From the NCBI GenBank assembly GCA_031291615.1, contig JARLIS010000028.1, positions 1-64,000 on the forward strand: DNA of 64,000 bases. The letters are read 5' to 3'. Below the pieces are notes generated by a model. That model was not told the DNA's origin, ran no database searches, and saw only the letters and a program-made list of their open reading frames with translations. Shown here in pieces: positions 37,229 through 45,717 of this stretch. The first letter of the stretch is position 1, and each line of letters opens with the position of its first letter. The position numbers were made by a program, and so were the translations under genes. This DNA comes from Parvibaculum sp. (GTDB lineage Bacteria > Pseudomonadota > Alphaproteobacteria > Parvibaculales > Parvibaculaceae).

Positions 37229-37459
37229 ATTTTTAGAGGCCGGTTCCTTGTCCTTGGGCGCAGGTGCGAATGCACCGAGATGTCAAACGACGCCCGGCGG
37301 CTCACGCGCGAAAAAATGAGGTTTTGCCCGAGAATTCCCATAGATTCGTTGGCCTTGCAGGAATTTGAGGACGTTCTCCGCCACGGCGGCTTCCCTGCCG
37401 AAAGGGAAGTTTCGCTCGATTCATATCGCGTTTGAAGATTGATAATATGGTTTGATTTC

Positions 37460-37480
37460 AAAATGCGTATATATTATAGC
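37460..37480. promoter_or_regulatory. Shared element, copy 3 (TonB receptor promoter)
   Basis: AAAATGCGTAT at 37460-37470 is identical to copy 4. It continues into ATATTATAGCAT, giving an imperfect dyad with ATGC and GCAT ends. It overlaps the spacer and -10 area following TTGATT, a place where a bound regulator would affect initiation. Confidence 0.45.
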
Positions 37481-37545
37481 ATAAATAGATGCATTTTATA
37501 AATGCGCAAAAGCGCCAGAAGAGGCGCGGACTTGGGGGGAGGAAG

Positions 37546-39855
37546 ATGATCAATAGAAAATGGACGAGCGCCGCCTTGGTGGTTGGCGTTCTGGGGGGCA
37601 GCGCAATTCTTTCTTCGGCCTCCGCCGATGACAAAGGGCTGACGCCGACGCTTCCGGCAGAGAGCGACGTTTCCGCTCCGGAAGCCGCTCCCGAAAAGAC
37701 GGCGGGCGTGGAAACCATCGTCGTGACGGCGCAGAAGCGGGCGGAAGACAGTCAGGATATTCCGATCGCGATCACAGCTCTGTCGGCGGACGATCTCGCG
37801 GCGCGCGGCATAAAAAACATGAGCGATCTGGCCACATCGGTGCCGGGCATGAGCTTCGGCGATGTGAGCGGCGCGCCGCAAATCTTTTCTCGCGGCGTTG
37901 GGTTCAATACGCTGACGGGCGTCGGCGAAAGCTCGATCGCGGTCAATGTGGACGGCATGTATATCGAGCATCCGGGCGCCATCGGCATGATGCAGCGCGA
38001 TCTCGCGCGCGTGGAATTCCTGCGCGGGCCGCAGGGAACGCTCTATGGACACAACGCCATCGGCGGCGTTCTTAACCTGATTACGCAATCGCCATCCGAC
38101 GTTACCGGCGCGGGCGCTACCGCGAGCTACGGCAATTACAACTCCTATGAAGTGTCGGGCTATTCGACCGGTGAGGTGACGAAGGGCGTGCGCGTGCGCC
38201 TCTATGCGGAAAAGGATTATCGCGACGGCTACGTCGAAAACCTCGCGCCGGCCGGAACGGGCAACTCTTCATATGACGGCGCACGCGGCATCACCGGACG
38301 CTTTTCTCTCGACGCGGATCTGACGCCGGATATCGCATTCCAGTTGCGCCTCTTTCATCGCGCCGAGCAGATGTCCGGCCCTTTGTACAAGCCGACGAAT
38401 CCGGCTTTCATGTCGGCGGCGCTGGGAATGCCGGTTTCCACTCTCGGCACGATCACTTCCTTCGATCCCTGGAAGGCGAAGCTGGATGAGGGAGCGGACA
38501 GCGACCGCAGCTTCAGCGGCGGCAGCGGCAGGTTCGACGTGGATTTCGACGTCGCGCAGTTTGTCTCCATCACGTCGTTCAGCTCCTATCGCTTCAAGGA
38601 AAACAACTACGACGGCGACGGCACCTTGCTGCCGATCTACAAGATCGGGCCGCGTCACGACTATGCGACGACTTTTACGCAGGAGTTCAATCTTCTGCAC
38701 AGCGGAGAGAAGACGAACTGGACCCTGGGCGTCTACTATCTGCACGACAAGGGCGATACGGCCACCTATGCACCCGGACCGTTCAACTACAACAACATCA
38801 CCTGGAACCGCTCGGATCAGACATTCGACTCCGCCTCCATCTTTGCCGATATCACGCAGAAGCTGACCGAGGATTTCAGCATCTATGGCGGCTTGCGCGG
38901 GATCTTCGAAAAGACGGATTTCCAGCACGAAAGCTATTCGGGGCCGACAAGCGCCGGACTTCAATCGCCTCCGCCGCCCTATACGCCGGGTGGCAGCGGA
39001 TGGGCCTGTACCTATGACGGGCTTTCCAATGATGGCGGCGGGCTCGGCGCCTATGGCGATCAGGATCAGAATCGGACGGCGGTGACGGGACGCGCGGGCG
39101 CAACTTACCAGCTTGCTAAACGCTCCAACGTCTATGCGCAAGTCTCGGTCGGCGATAAAAGCGGCGTCTACGACAATGCGTCCTGCACGCCCTTTACCAA
39201 GCCGGAAAATCTGACCGCCTATGAAGTCGGCACCAAGAACGTCTTCTTCGGCGGCACGCTTCAGCTGAACGGCGCTCTTTATTACTACGACTACAAGGAC
39301 GTGCAGATCGAGGAAATCGTTACGCCGACGATCTTCTACAAAAGCGCCGATGCGAGAACTTTCGGCATGGAAGTCGAGGCCCAGTGGGTGCCGACGGATC
39401 AGTTGAACTTCAATCTCGGCGTCAATCTGATGAGCGCCAAATATACGAAGTTCGACAATGGCGATTTCCTGAACCTAATCGTGCCGGGCTACAATCCCAG
39501 AACGGATCAGAGCGGCAACTATCTCAATCGTTCGCCGGTCTACACGATCTCTCTGGGTGCGCAATATGACCAGCCGCTCGACTTCGGCATGCTGACCTTC
39601 CGTTCGGATGTTTATGCGAGCGGCAGCTACTATCTGCGCCCCTACAATATGGCGGACGACAAACAGGAGGCCTATACGGCGGTCGGCGGCTCGATCAGCT
39701 TCACGCCGAACAATGCCGACTGGATGGTCCGCGCCTTCATCAAGAATGCGACCAATCGGGCGGTCTTGATGGGCAGTGTCGCTTCGCTCCCGGGTCAGGA
39801 AGGCATCTATGCCGCACCGCGTACCTTCGGCATCGAAACGAGCATCAACTTCTAA
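37546..39855 (+). CDS. TonB-dependent outer-membrane receptor
   Basis: A 769-residue outer-membrane active transporter. The signal peptide ends near residue 27 (SSASA). The TonB box-like ETIVVTAQKR is at about 56-65. The plug domain includes LDRVEFLRGPQGTLYG-type sequence (here VEFLRGPQGTLYGHNAIGGVLN), and the beta-barrel ends RTFGIETSINF with the terminal Phe needed for insertion. It resembles the large sphingomonad/Caulobacter group of receptors for plant or aromatic compounds, not clearly a siderophore receptor. ATG 37546 has GGGGGGAGGAAG before it. It sits in the middle of the cluster and a strong terminator follows. Confidence 0.92.
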   Translation: MINRKWTSAALVVGVLGGSAILSSASADDKGLTPTLPAESDVSAPEAAPEKTAGVETIVVTAQKRAEDSQDIPIAITALSADDLAARGIKNMSDLATSVPGMSFGDVSGAPQIFSRGVGFNTLTGVGESSIAVNVDGMYIEHPGAIGMMQRDLARVEFLRGPQGTLYGHNAIGGVLNLITQSPSDVTGAGATASYGNYNSYEVSGYSTGEVTKGVRVRLYAEKDYRDGYVENLAPAGTGNSSYDGARGITGRFSLDADLTPDIAFQLRLFHRAEQMSGPLYKPTNPAFMSAALGMPVSTLGTITSFDPWKAKLDEGADSDRSFSGGSGRFDVDFDVAQFVSITSFSSYRFKENNYDGDGTLLPIYKIGPRHDYATTFTQEFNLLHSGEKTNWTLGVYYLHDKGDTATYAPGPFNYNNITWNRSDQTFDSASIFADITQKLTEDFSIYGGLRGIFEKTDFQHESYSGPTSAGLQSPPPPYTPGGSGWACTYDGLSNDGGGLGAYGDQDQNRTAVTGRAGATYQLAKRSNVYAQVSVGDKSGVYDNASCTPFTKPENLTAYEVGTKNVFFGGTLQLNGALYYYDYKDVQIEEIVTPTIFYKSADARTFGMEVEAQWVPTDQLNFNLGVNLMSAKYTKFDNGDFLNLIVPGYNPRTDQSGNYLNRSPVYTISLGAQYDQPLDFGMLTFRSDVYASGSYYLRPYNMADDKQEAYTAVGGSISFTPNNADWMVRAFIKNATNRAVLMGSVASLPGQEGIYAAPRTFGIETSINF

Positions 39856-39890
39856 AAGAACCTCCTCGCTCTCGATTTGAGCGACAATTA

Positions 39891-39926
39891 AGAGGGCGAA
39901 AGCAATTGCTTTCGCCCTCTCTTTTT
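39891..39926 (+). terminator. Rho-independent terminator of the TonB receptor gene
   Basis: A perfect 30-base palindrome (39891-39920; left arm AGAGGGCGAAAGCAA) is followed by CTTTTT. It is positioned 35 bases after the receptor stop and could also shield the convergent DUF7064-like gene. Confidence 0.88.
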
Positions 39927-39969
39927 ATTCGGTATCTGAAGGCTCGCTGCCGAGCCGACGCTGAACGGT

Positions 39970-40977
39970 TCAGATTGTCGTGCCGCGGGGAGCGGACTGA
40001 CGCTGGCTGATGCCGGTCTGGATCGTGGCGCCCCAGTCGCAAACGGCTTCAAGCGGCGCGTTCACGCCCTGAAACGCATTGCCGACGTTGAAATCGCAGA
40101 AGCCTTTGCGGTCGCCGCAACGGACGACGCAAATGCCCTCGACGCCGACGGGCGAGCCGCGCATACCGAGATCCTGGCGATAGGCGGTCAGCAGTCCGTC
40201 CACGAGCTCCGCCGTGATGTGGAGCTTCTCGCCGCTTTCCAGTGTTACATCGAGGATGCCGCCCCGGATCGTCACACCATCCGCGTTCAGGAAAGCGACC
40301 GAGTCGACTTCCTTTGCATATTCATAGACGCCGTTGCGATGGATATAACCGGTTTGGCCCGAAACGCCCCCTTGCGCGAACATGCTGATCGTGTTGAAGG
40401 AGAAATCGGGTCCGAATGTGCCGCCGATCCAGCGAAAGGCCCTCACTGTGCTCACGTCCCGTTTGCCGAAGGAATGGATGCGTTGCACGAGCCCGTTCTT
40501 GATGTCGAAGGAGCGCGCCCCGATGGTGGCGCGGCCGACGAGCTTGCCTGAGCTTTGAAAGTGATTGGGCGCGCTCGTCTTCAGCGAATGCGCCGCGCCG
40601 ATCATCGGCGGCCAGGGCGTCGATTTAAAAAAATCGTAAACCTTGAAATCGACGGTGGCTTCGGGGTCGTTCGCTGTGATGTGGACATATTCGCCGTTGG
40701 GAATGGTCCATGTCATCGTGCCGGCGGCAAAGCCCTCCGGCGTCCGGTGATGCGGCTCCATCGGCAGATCGCAAAGATTGCGCCGATAGCGCAGCCCGTC
40801 GCGCGTTCCGAGAATAAAATGGACCTGCGAAGTTCCGATATTGGGTTCGGAGCCGATCCGCAGGAAGCCGCAGAGACCGGTCTCGTCGTCGTAAAAGGCG
40901 ATGTCGACGGATTCCTGCCAGTCCTTTTCGTCGCCGGGCTCGTGCATGAAGTCGATATTTGGATCGTAGAGACTCAT
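39970..40977 (-). CDS. DUF7064/DUF7065-type lipocalin-like protein
   Basis: A 335-residue, beta-rich protein without a signal peptide. Its two halves look like a tandem beta-barrel of the CrtC/AttH lipocalin kind: YDDETGLCGFLRIGSEPNIG near residue 30 and VRAFRWIGGTFGPDFSFN near the middle. I associate this pattern with families now called DUF7065 and DUF7064, which occur beside split PEP-synthase-like genes, but recognition is from memory. A substrate-binding or hydratase-like role is a guess. It starts 16 bases after the phosphohistidine protein gene and is the last gene of that operon. A GGAG precedes ATG 40977. Confidence 0.6.
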   Translation of the reverse strand: MSLYDPNIDFMHEPGDEKDWQESVDIAFYDDETGLCGFLRIGSEPNIGTSQVHFILGTRDGLRYRRNLCDLPMEPHHRTPEGFAAGTMTWTIPNGEYVHITANDPEATVDFKVYDFFKSTPWPPMIGAAHSLKTSAPNHFQSSGKLVGRATIGARSFDIKNGLVQRIHSFGKRDVSTVRAFRWIGGTFGPDFSFNTISMFAQGGVSGQTGYIHRNGVYEYAKEVDSVAFLNADGVTIRGGILDVTLESGEKLHITAELVDGLLTAYRQDLGMRGSPVGVEGICVVRCGDRKGFCDFNVGNAFQGVNAPLEAVCDWGATIQTGISQRQSAPRGTTI

Positions 40978-40993
40978 TTTCCGCTCCGATATT

Positions 40994-42673
40994 TCAGTGA
41001 ATCGTGACCATGCCCGTCGAACCGTCGACGGTGATTTCGCTTCCATCCTCGATGGTGCGCGTGCCCTTGCGCGTGTTCACGACGGCAGGCAGGCCCAGCT
41101 CGCGGGCGATGATGGCGCTGTGGCTGAGCATGCCGCCGACATCGACCACCATGGCGGAGGCGATGGAAAAGAGCGGCGCCCAGCCCGGATCCGTGGTGTG
41201 GCAAACGAGAATGTCGCCGCGCATGAAGTCGGTGACGCGCTGCGGATCGAGAACGACACGCGCGCGGCCGCGGACGATACCTTTCGACACGCCGACGCCG
41301 CGAAGCGTGCTGTTGGGCGCGCTATCCGCCTGCACCGGCTTGTCGAGCGGTTTTGCAGATCCGCGGCTTTCGATCTCTCGCCAGATGGCGTCGATATCCT
41401 TGCCGGTGAAGACGTCGGGGACGTCGAGTTGCTTATAGAAGGCGCGAAGCGCTTTGCGCTCGGCGACAAGCTCGCGCATGTTCCGCGTCTTCGATGCGAG
41501 GCTGCGAAGCTCGGCCGGCGTGAGGTAGAAAATATCTTCCGGGTCTTCGATAGCGGGACCCGCGAGCAGAGCGCCCATGCGGCGCGCGGCGGCGCGGCCG
41601 ACATCGGACAGCGCAAACATGGCCGCCTTGCCCACTTCGCGCAGCGGCAGATAGCGCTTGCAGAACCAGATGGCCAGACGCAGTTGCACCTGTTTGGAAA
41701 AGCCGGCCTTGCTCAACAGTCTTTTTTCGACCTCGGCGAACTTGGCCTCGGCCGCCGCCGATCGCGCGCGAGGCCTTTCGGCTTCGGGCGTGCCTTCATA
41801 GCCGCGAATGGTTGCCGACAGGGAGGCAATGTCTTCGCGCCAGCTTCTCGATTGAAGTTCGCCCCCGTCGGGACCCATATAGCCGTAACGCGCGAGGAAG
41901 GACGACATGTCCGTTTCGCCATGGGCCACGCGCCATAGCTCGTCCAGCATCTCATTCTCGACCATGCCGCCGAGGCCGGAGGTAATGGCCAGTGCATCTT
42001 CTTCGGAACCGATGCTGGAACCCATCTTATGCAGAGGCGACCAGGCCATCGGGCTGAGCTGCGCGACGATCATCTGACGATCCATCACCGCGAGCTGGCG
42101 CCGATTGGACGCTTCCTCGAAAATCCTCAACGCATGGGCATAGTCGCTATCCGCGAGCGCCGCGACGCTGCTTCTCCACCAGGCGATTGTTTGATCGAGA
42201 TGCTGATGCATTTCCCTGGGCAGGCGCGCGAGAAGCCAGACCAGCTTGAAGGCGATCAGGGGATAACGGCTGCGGTCCTTGCGGCTCGTGACGCCGGGGC
42301 GGAGCGAGCCCATGATGGATTTTTCGATAATGTCGCCGGACGAGCCGGGCAGGCGATCGCCAAGTTTGCGGACGAATTCGATATTGCCGGCGACGCGCCC
42401 GAGAAAATAGCCGCTGGGCGCGTCTTCGGGCCGTTCCGGATAAAACACCTCGGCGGCGCGGAGCACACCCATGCGGTGCACATGCCGCCGCATGGAAAGG
42501 AGATTCGAGGCCTTCCAGAAGGCGGCGGTCAGCGGTGTGACCACGCCGGGCACGGCTTCGGCGGCGTTGACGCGCGACCACAGGACATCGCGGCCCGGGT
42601 CTTCGTTCAGAACGTTCCAGTTCTTCGCCTTGGAAAGTTCAATGCCCATATCGGGCGGCGATGTGACTTGCAT
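40994..42673 (-). CDS. PEP-utilising-type protein: substrate domain plus swivelling phosphohistidine domain
   Basis: A 559-residue protein corresponding to the middle and C-terminal parts of rifampin-phosphotransferase-like dikinases. The N-terminus has LWSRVNAAEAVPGVVTPLTAAFW, the start of the substrate-binding region. The C-terminal 90 residues are the mobile domain with GGMLSHSAIIARELGLPAVV, whose His518 should carry the phosphoryl group. No ATP-binding domain is present; the separate gene at 36252-37115 supplies it. Expected chemistry: ATP to phospho-His, then transfer to a hydroxyl of an imported organic substrate. CAGGA lies seven bases before ATG 42673. Confidence 0.82.
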   Translation of the reverse strand: MQVTSPPDMGIELSKAKNWNVLNEDPGRDVLWSRVNAAEAVPGVVTPLTAAFWKASNLLSMRRHVHRMGVLRAAEVFYPERPEDAPSGYFLGRVAGNIEFVRKLGDRLPGSSGDIIEKSIMGSLRPGVTSRKDRSRYPLIAFKLVWLLARLPREMHQHLDQTIAWWRSSVAALADSDYAHALRIFEEASNRRQLAVMDRQMIVAQLSPMAWSPLHKMGSSIGSEEDALAITSGLGGMVENEMLDELWRVAHGETDMSSFLARYGYMGPDGGELQSRSWREDIASLSATIRGYEGTPEAERPRARSAAAEAKFAEVEKRLLSKAGFSKQVQLRLAIWFCKRYLPLREVGKAAMFALSDVGRAAARRMGALLAGPAIEDPEDIFYLTPAELRSLASKTRNMRELVAERKALRAFYKQLDVPDVFTGKDIDAIWREIESRGSAKPLDKPVQADSAPNSTLRGVGVSKGIVRGRARVVLDPQRVTDFMRGDILVCHTTDPGWAPLFSIASAMVVDVGGMLSHSAIIARELGLPAVVNTRKGTRTIEDGSEITVDGSTGMVTIH

Positions 42674-42780
42674 AGAGTGTCCTGTGAAAAATCGGATAGG
42701 TGAAAATCCAAGCTCCGCATCCGCGAGAGCGGCGCCTGGCTGCTCTCGCGGGGAAACTCGAGGGACGAAATGTGGCGCGG

Positions 42781-44544
42781 CTATTCAGCCGCGATGCCCG
42801 AGCGCGCGAACAGGCTTGCGTCGATCAGAGGTCCGCCATTGCCGAGCAGGCGTCCGGGAACGGCGCCGGTCGTCTGGCCGCCCTTGAAGGTGATCTCGCC
42901 ATTCACCATGATCCATTCGATGCCTTCGGCGCGCACCACGCGGCGGAATTCGCCGCCAGGCATATCGTGGACGACATCGTATTCGTTCCGCTTGTAGTTC
43001 AGCTTGGCGTAGTCATAGATGTAGATGTCGGCGGCATAGCCTTCCAGAAGCGCGCCGCGCTTGTAGAGGCCGAGGACGCGCGCCGGCACATAGCTCAGCT
43101 TGTGGTGGATTTCCTCCAGCGTCATCAGGCCGGAGCCTCGCACCAGATGCACGATATTGTCGGTGGCATACTGGCCGCCGCTGAAGAATTTGACATGCGC
43201 GCCACCGTCGGACGTGCCGGCCAGCGTGCGCTTGTGACGAAGGATCTGTGCGATTTTCACAGGATCTTCGGAACTTGACACGGTTGTCCGGAAATCCGCC
43301 ATCGCGCCCGATGCGGCCACGATGTCGAAGAAGACATCGACGGGAGCCTTGCCTTCGAGGCGCGCGATCTCATCGATCTGCTTGCCTTCATGTTTGACCC
43401 AGCCCTCCGCGCCATGCGCGCCGTGCAGGATCAGGCTCTCCAGCGGTCCGCCGGCGCCGCCCATCAGCGCCGGATCATATTGCTCGCTGGCCCGCTTTCG
43501 AAATGCGGGGTCGGCGGCGAGCGCCGCCTTGGCCGCTGCGTCGCCGCCATTGGTGAATTCGAGGAAGGGATCGACGTTCTGCCAGGCGTTGTAGTCGACG
43601 GCGTTGAACTCGTTCCATGTGCGCGCCGCAAGCGCCTGGCTGAAAATATTGAGCCCCTTGGCTTCGACATCGTCGAGCCAGCCCATGACCGATGTATGGA
43701 ATTCGGGAAGCCCGTCGAAGGCGGCTATCACCGTATGCAGGACCGGGCGGCCGGACACGCGGGCGATTTCCTCGACCTCGCGCCGATTGGCGACGACGAC
43801 CGGCAATTCGGCCAGCATCTGGATCACGCCCTGATCGCGCTCGCGCAGAACTTCGGCGAGATAGAGGGCGTCGTCGATTTGCATCATATCGGTCGGCATC
43901 GGGCTGCCGTCGATATCCTTGTGGCTGTTGAACTGGTTGAGATAGGAAAAACCGAAGCCGATGGCGCCCTTATCCATCGCCTCGTTCAGCATGTCGCGCA
44001 TCCTCTGGCGCTCCGCCGGCGTGGCGCCGCGCTTTTTCGATGCTTCGTAACCCATCACATAGATCATCAGGGAGTTGAGCGGCATGAAGGCGGCGACATT
44101 GACGCCCTTATGCACCTGCTTCATGTGGTCGATCCATTGCGGAAAGGTTTCCCATGTCCAGGGAAGCGCGGCCCGCATGGCGCTGAGCGGCACCTGCTCG
44201 GTATTTTCCATCATCAGCATGTAGCGGTCGCGCGCCTCGGGCGCGCAGGGCATGAAGCCGAAGCCGCAATTGCCGACGACGACGCTGGTGTTGCCGTGCC
44301 AGCCGGAATTCGTGCAATAGGGGTCCCAGTGGATCTGCGCGTCGTAATGCGTATGGGGATCGATGACGCCGGGAGCGACGATCTTGCCTTCCGCGTCAAT
44401 CACGCGGGCGGCGTCCGACGCCGGAATGTTCGAGGAGATACGCTCGACCAGCCCGTTTTTGATGGCGATATCGCCGAAAAAACGCGGCATGTTGGTGCCG
44501 TCCACGATCGTGCCGCCTTTGATCAGAATGTCGTATTTGCTCAT
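42781..44544 (-). CDS. N-acyl-D-amino-acid deacylase-type amidohydrolase
   Basis: A 587-residue TIM-barrel metal-dependent hydrolase. The metal motif DPHTHYDAQ has His64 and His66, and the conserved VVVGNCGFGFMPCAP contains the cysteine ligand typical of D-aminoacylases. TSDGGAH near residue 440 carries the catalytic Asp. Its C-terminal ADI(Y)IYD segment is the usual composite beta-domain. It is about 90 residues longer than classical D-aminoacylase, as in the COG3653 group that includes uncharacterised catabolic enzymes. ATG 44544 has GGGAGGGAAGAG before it. It is the first gene of the leftward operon with the phosphohistidine protein and the DUF7064-like protein. Confidence 0.85.
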   Translation of the reverse strand: MSKYDILIKGGTIVDGTNMPRFFGDIAIKNGLVERISSNIPASDAARVIDAEGKIVAPGVIDPHTHYDAQIHWDPYCTNSGWHGNTSVVVGNCGFGFMPCAPEARDRYMLMMENTEQVPLSAMRAALPWTWETFPQWIDHMKQVHKGVNVAAFMPLNSLMIYVMGYEASKKRGATPAERQRMRDMLNEAMDKGAIGFGFSYLNQFNSHKDIDGSPMPTDMMQIDDALYLAEVLRERDQGVIQMLAELPVVVANRREVEEIARVSGRPVLHTVIAAFDGLPEFHTSVMGWLDDVEAKGLNIFSQALAARTWNEFNAVDYNAWQNVDPFLEFTNGGDAAAKAALAADPAFRKRASEQYDPALMGGAGGPLESLILHGAHGAEGWVKHEGKQIDEIARLEGKAPVDVFFDIVAASGAMADFRTTVSSSEDPVKIAQILRHKRTLAGTSDGGAHVKFFSGGQYATDNIVHLVRGSGLMTLEEIHHKLSYVPARVLGLYKRGALLEGYAADIYIYDYAKLNYKRNEYDVVHDMPGGEFRRVVRAEGIEWIMVNGEITFKGGQTTGAVPGRLLGNGGPLIDASLFARSGIAAE

Positions 44545-44831
44545 CTCTTCCCTCCCGAAGCTATTCGAGCGCGCCTTCCGCAAGGACACGGCGCCGCGCG
44601 TTGACCGGCCTTCCGGTTTTTAAAATGCGTATGAAAAATAATATTATAAAGCGCAAATATCAACAGTTTTGCGGCTATTGATATATTATAAGCAGAAAAA
44701 ATACGAGTTAACGAAGCAAGATCGCTTTTTCATATTTAAACCGCCGCGCGTTCCTGCTATATGGCTTTCGATCTGGCCCGGGAAGAAGACCGGAGAAATT
44801 CCGACGATCGGGCCGGGCGAGAGGGGAGGGG
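44545..44831. other. AT-rich divergent promoter region of the amidohydrolase operon and the tonB module
   Basis: About 290 bases. The part 44618-44735 is strongly AT-rich and contains TATAAT-like hexamers on the minus strand, the shared element copy 4 and an additional ATACG half-site near 44701. The right end carries the very purine-rich ribosome-binding site of a small open frame. Confidence 0.5.
44622..44632. promoter_or_regulatory. Shared element, copy 4 (amidohydrolase operon promoter)
   Basis: AAAATGCGTAT, identical to copy 3, lies 78 bases upstream of the amidohydrolase ATG. On the minus strand a TATAAT hexamer is directly upstream of it, so a bound regulator would sit at or just after the transcription start. 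Confidence 0.45.
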
Positions 44832-44978
44832 ATGATGAGCGATCAGGATGGCTGCGCTCCGCGCGGCGAACATGCCGATTTCGCGGAGAAGGGGACGCGA
44901 AGCGAAGGCATGCGCCTCGCGGGTCGTCCCGGCTTTCATTCCGCGGACGCCATCTCCGGTGCTGTCCATGCCCTATAA
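44832..44978 (+). CDS. Small open reading frame (48 codons) overlapping the tonB start
   Basis: A 48-residue hydrophilic peptide starting MMSDQDGCAPRGEHADF and ending SGAVHAL, with no hydrophobic segment and no family I recognise. The reason to list it is the exceptionally strong ribosome-binding site (GAGAGGGGAGGGG directly before ATG ATG) and its stop, which falls 10 bases after the probable tonB ATG at 44968. That tonB ATG has only a weak site of its own. It could be a leader peptide coupling translation to tonB, or the true signal could belong to a different tonB start (for example ATG 44848). Unproven. Confidence 0.4.
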   Translation: MMSDQDGCAPRGEHADFAEKGTRSEGMRLAGRPGFHSADAISGAVHAL

Positions 44979-45582
44979 CAGCGAACGCAGCGGGCTGCGC
45001 CGTTCGGCGGGCTTCGGCCTTGTCGTCCTGCTGCATGTCTTGTTGATCTGGGGACTCGCCAACGGTCTCGGCACCAAGGTCGTCGAGATTGTGAAGGGCC
45101 CCATCGAAGCGAAGATCATCGACACGCCGCCCGAGGTGAAGCCGGATGAGCCGCCGCCGCCTCCGCCCGTTCTCGACAAGCCTCCGCCGCCCTTCGTGCC
45201 GCCGCCGGAAATCGCGATCGATATTCCGACGCAAGTGCCGCCGGCCAAGGCCATTACGGCGGTGCAATCGAAAGTGGCGGCGCCCTCCGCGCCGTCGGTC
45301 TCTCCGCGCGCCGATCCCGACCATCGGAACGGCCGTCCGCCATATCCGCCTGCCTCCATACGAATGGGAGAGGAGGGCACCGTGGTGCTTCTTCTCCTTG
45401 TCGGCACGGACGGCGCGGTCGACGAGGCGCGCGTGGATAAATCGAGCGGCTTTTCCAAGCTCGATCAGGCGGCGGTCAAATATGCGCGGAGAGCATGGCG
45501 TTTTCTGCCGGCCATGAGCGCCGGTACGGCGGTGGCGGCATGGCATCGGGTGGCGGTGAGTTTCCGCCTGGACCAGCAATGA
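44968..45582 (+). CDS. tonB: TonB energy-transducing protein
   Basis: A 204-residue TonB: one N-terminal membrane helix (about 14-33) containing LLHVLLIWGL with the His that TonB needs for the ExbBD contact. A proline-rich spacer with many Pro-Pro repeats and Glu/Lys runs (about 54-95) follows. The C-terminal domain has PPYPPASIRMGEEGTVVLLLLVG and SSGFSKLDQAAVKYARRAWRFLPA, the fold that binds TonB boxes. It spans from the inner membrane through the periplasm. It heads tonB-exbB-exbD-exbD-TPR and probably energises the receptor of the neighbouring cluster. The start is uncertain because the ribosome-binding site is weak. Confidence 0.9.
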   Translation: MPYNSERSGLRRSAGFGLVVLLHVLLIWGLANGLGTKVVEIVKGPIEAKIIDTPPEVKPDEPPPPPPVLDKPPPPFVPPPEIAIDIPTQVPPAKAITAVQSKVAAPSAPSVSPRADPDHRNGRPPYPPASIRMGEEGTVVLLLLVGTDGAVDEARVDKSSGFSKLDQAAVKYARRAWRFLPAMSAGTAVAAWHRVAVSFRLDQQ

Positions 45583-45717
45583 TCTGCAAGCACGCGGACA
45601 GGCGAGCGGCAGAAGGCGAAGTTGAGAGGGGCGTCCGGCGGTCGGGCGAACCGGTGTGCCTGTAATCCGGATGTCGATCCGGCGTGAGGGCGTCGAGCAA
45701 ATGTTGGGGGAATTCCC

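Larger units (their letters stand above)
37116..37545. other. AT-rich divergent control region of the dikinase subunit and the TonB receptor
   Basis: About 430 bases with AT-rich blocks at 37195-37235 and 37440-37505, unlike the GC-rich surroundings. It holds two candidate operator sites, a TTGATT -35-like hexamer at 37452 and a small GCGCC/GGCGC hairpin just before the receptor's ribosome-binding site. A short open frame from 37279 ends before the receptor, but I do not consider it a gene. Confidence 0.55.

Noticed and set aside
37279..37435. A roughly 50-codon frame between the ATP-grasp gene and the TonB receptor
   Set aside because: No ribosome-binding site, no recognisable sequence, and it lies in a promoter region; treated as non-coding.
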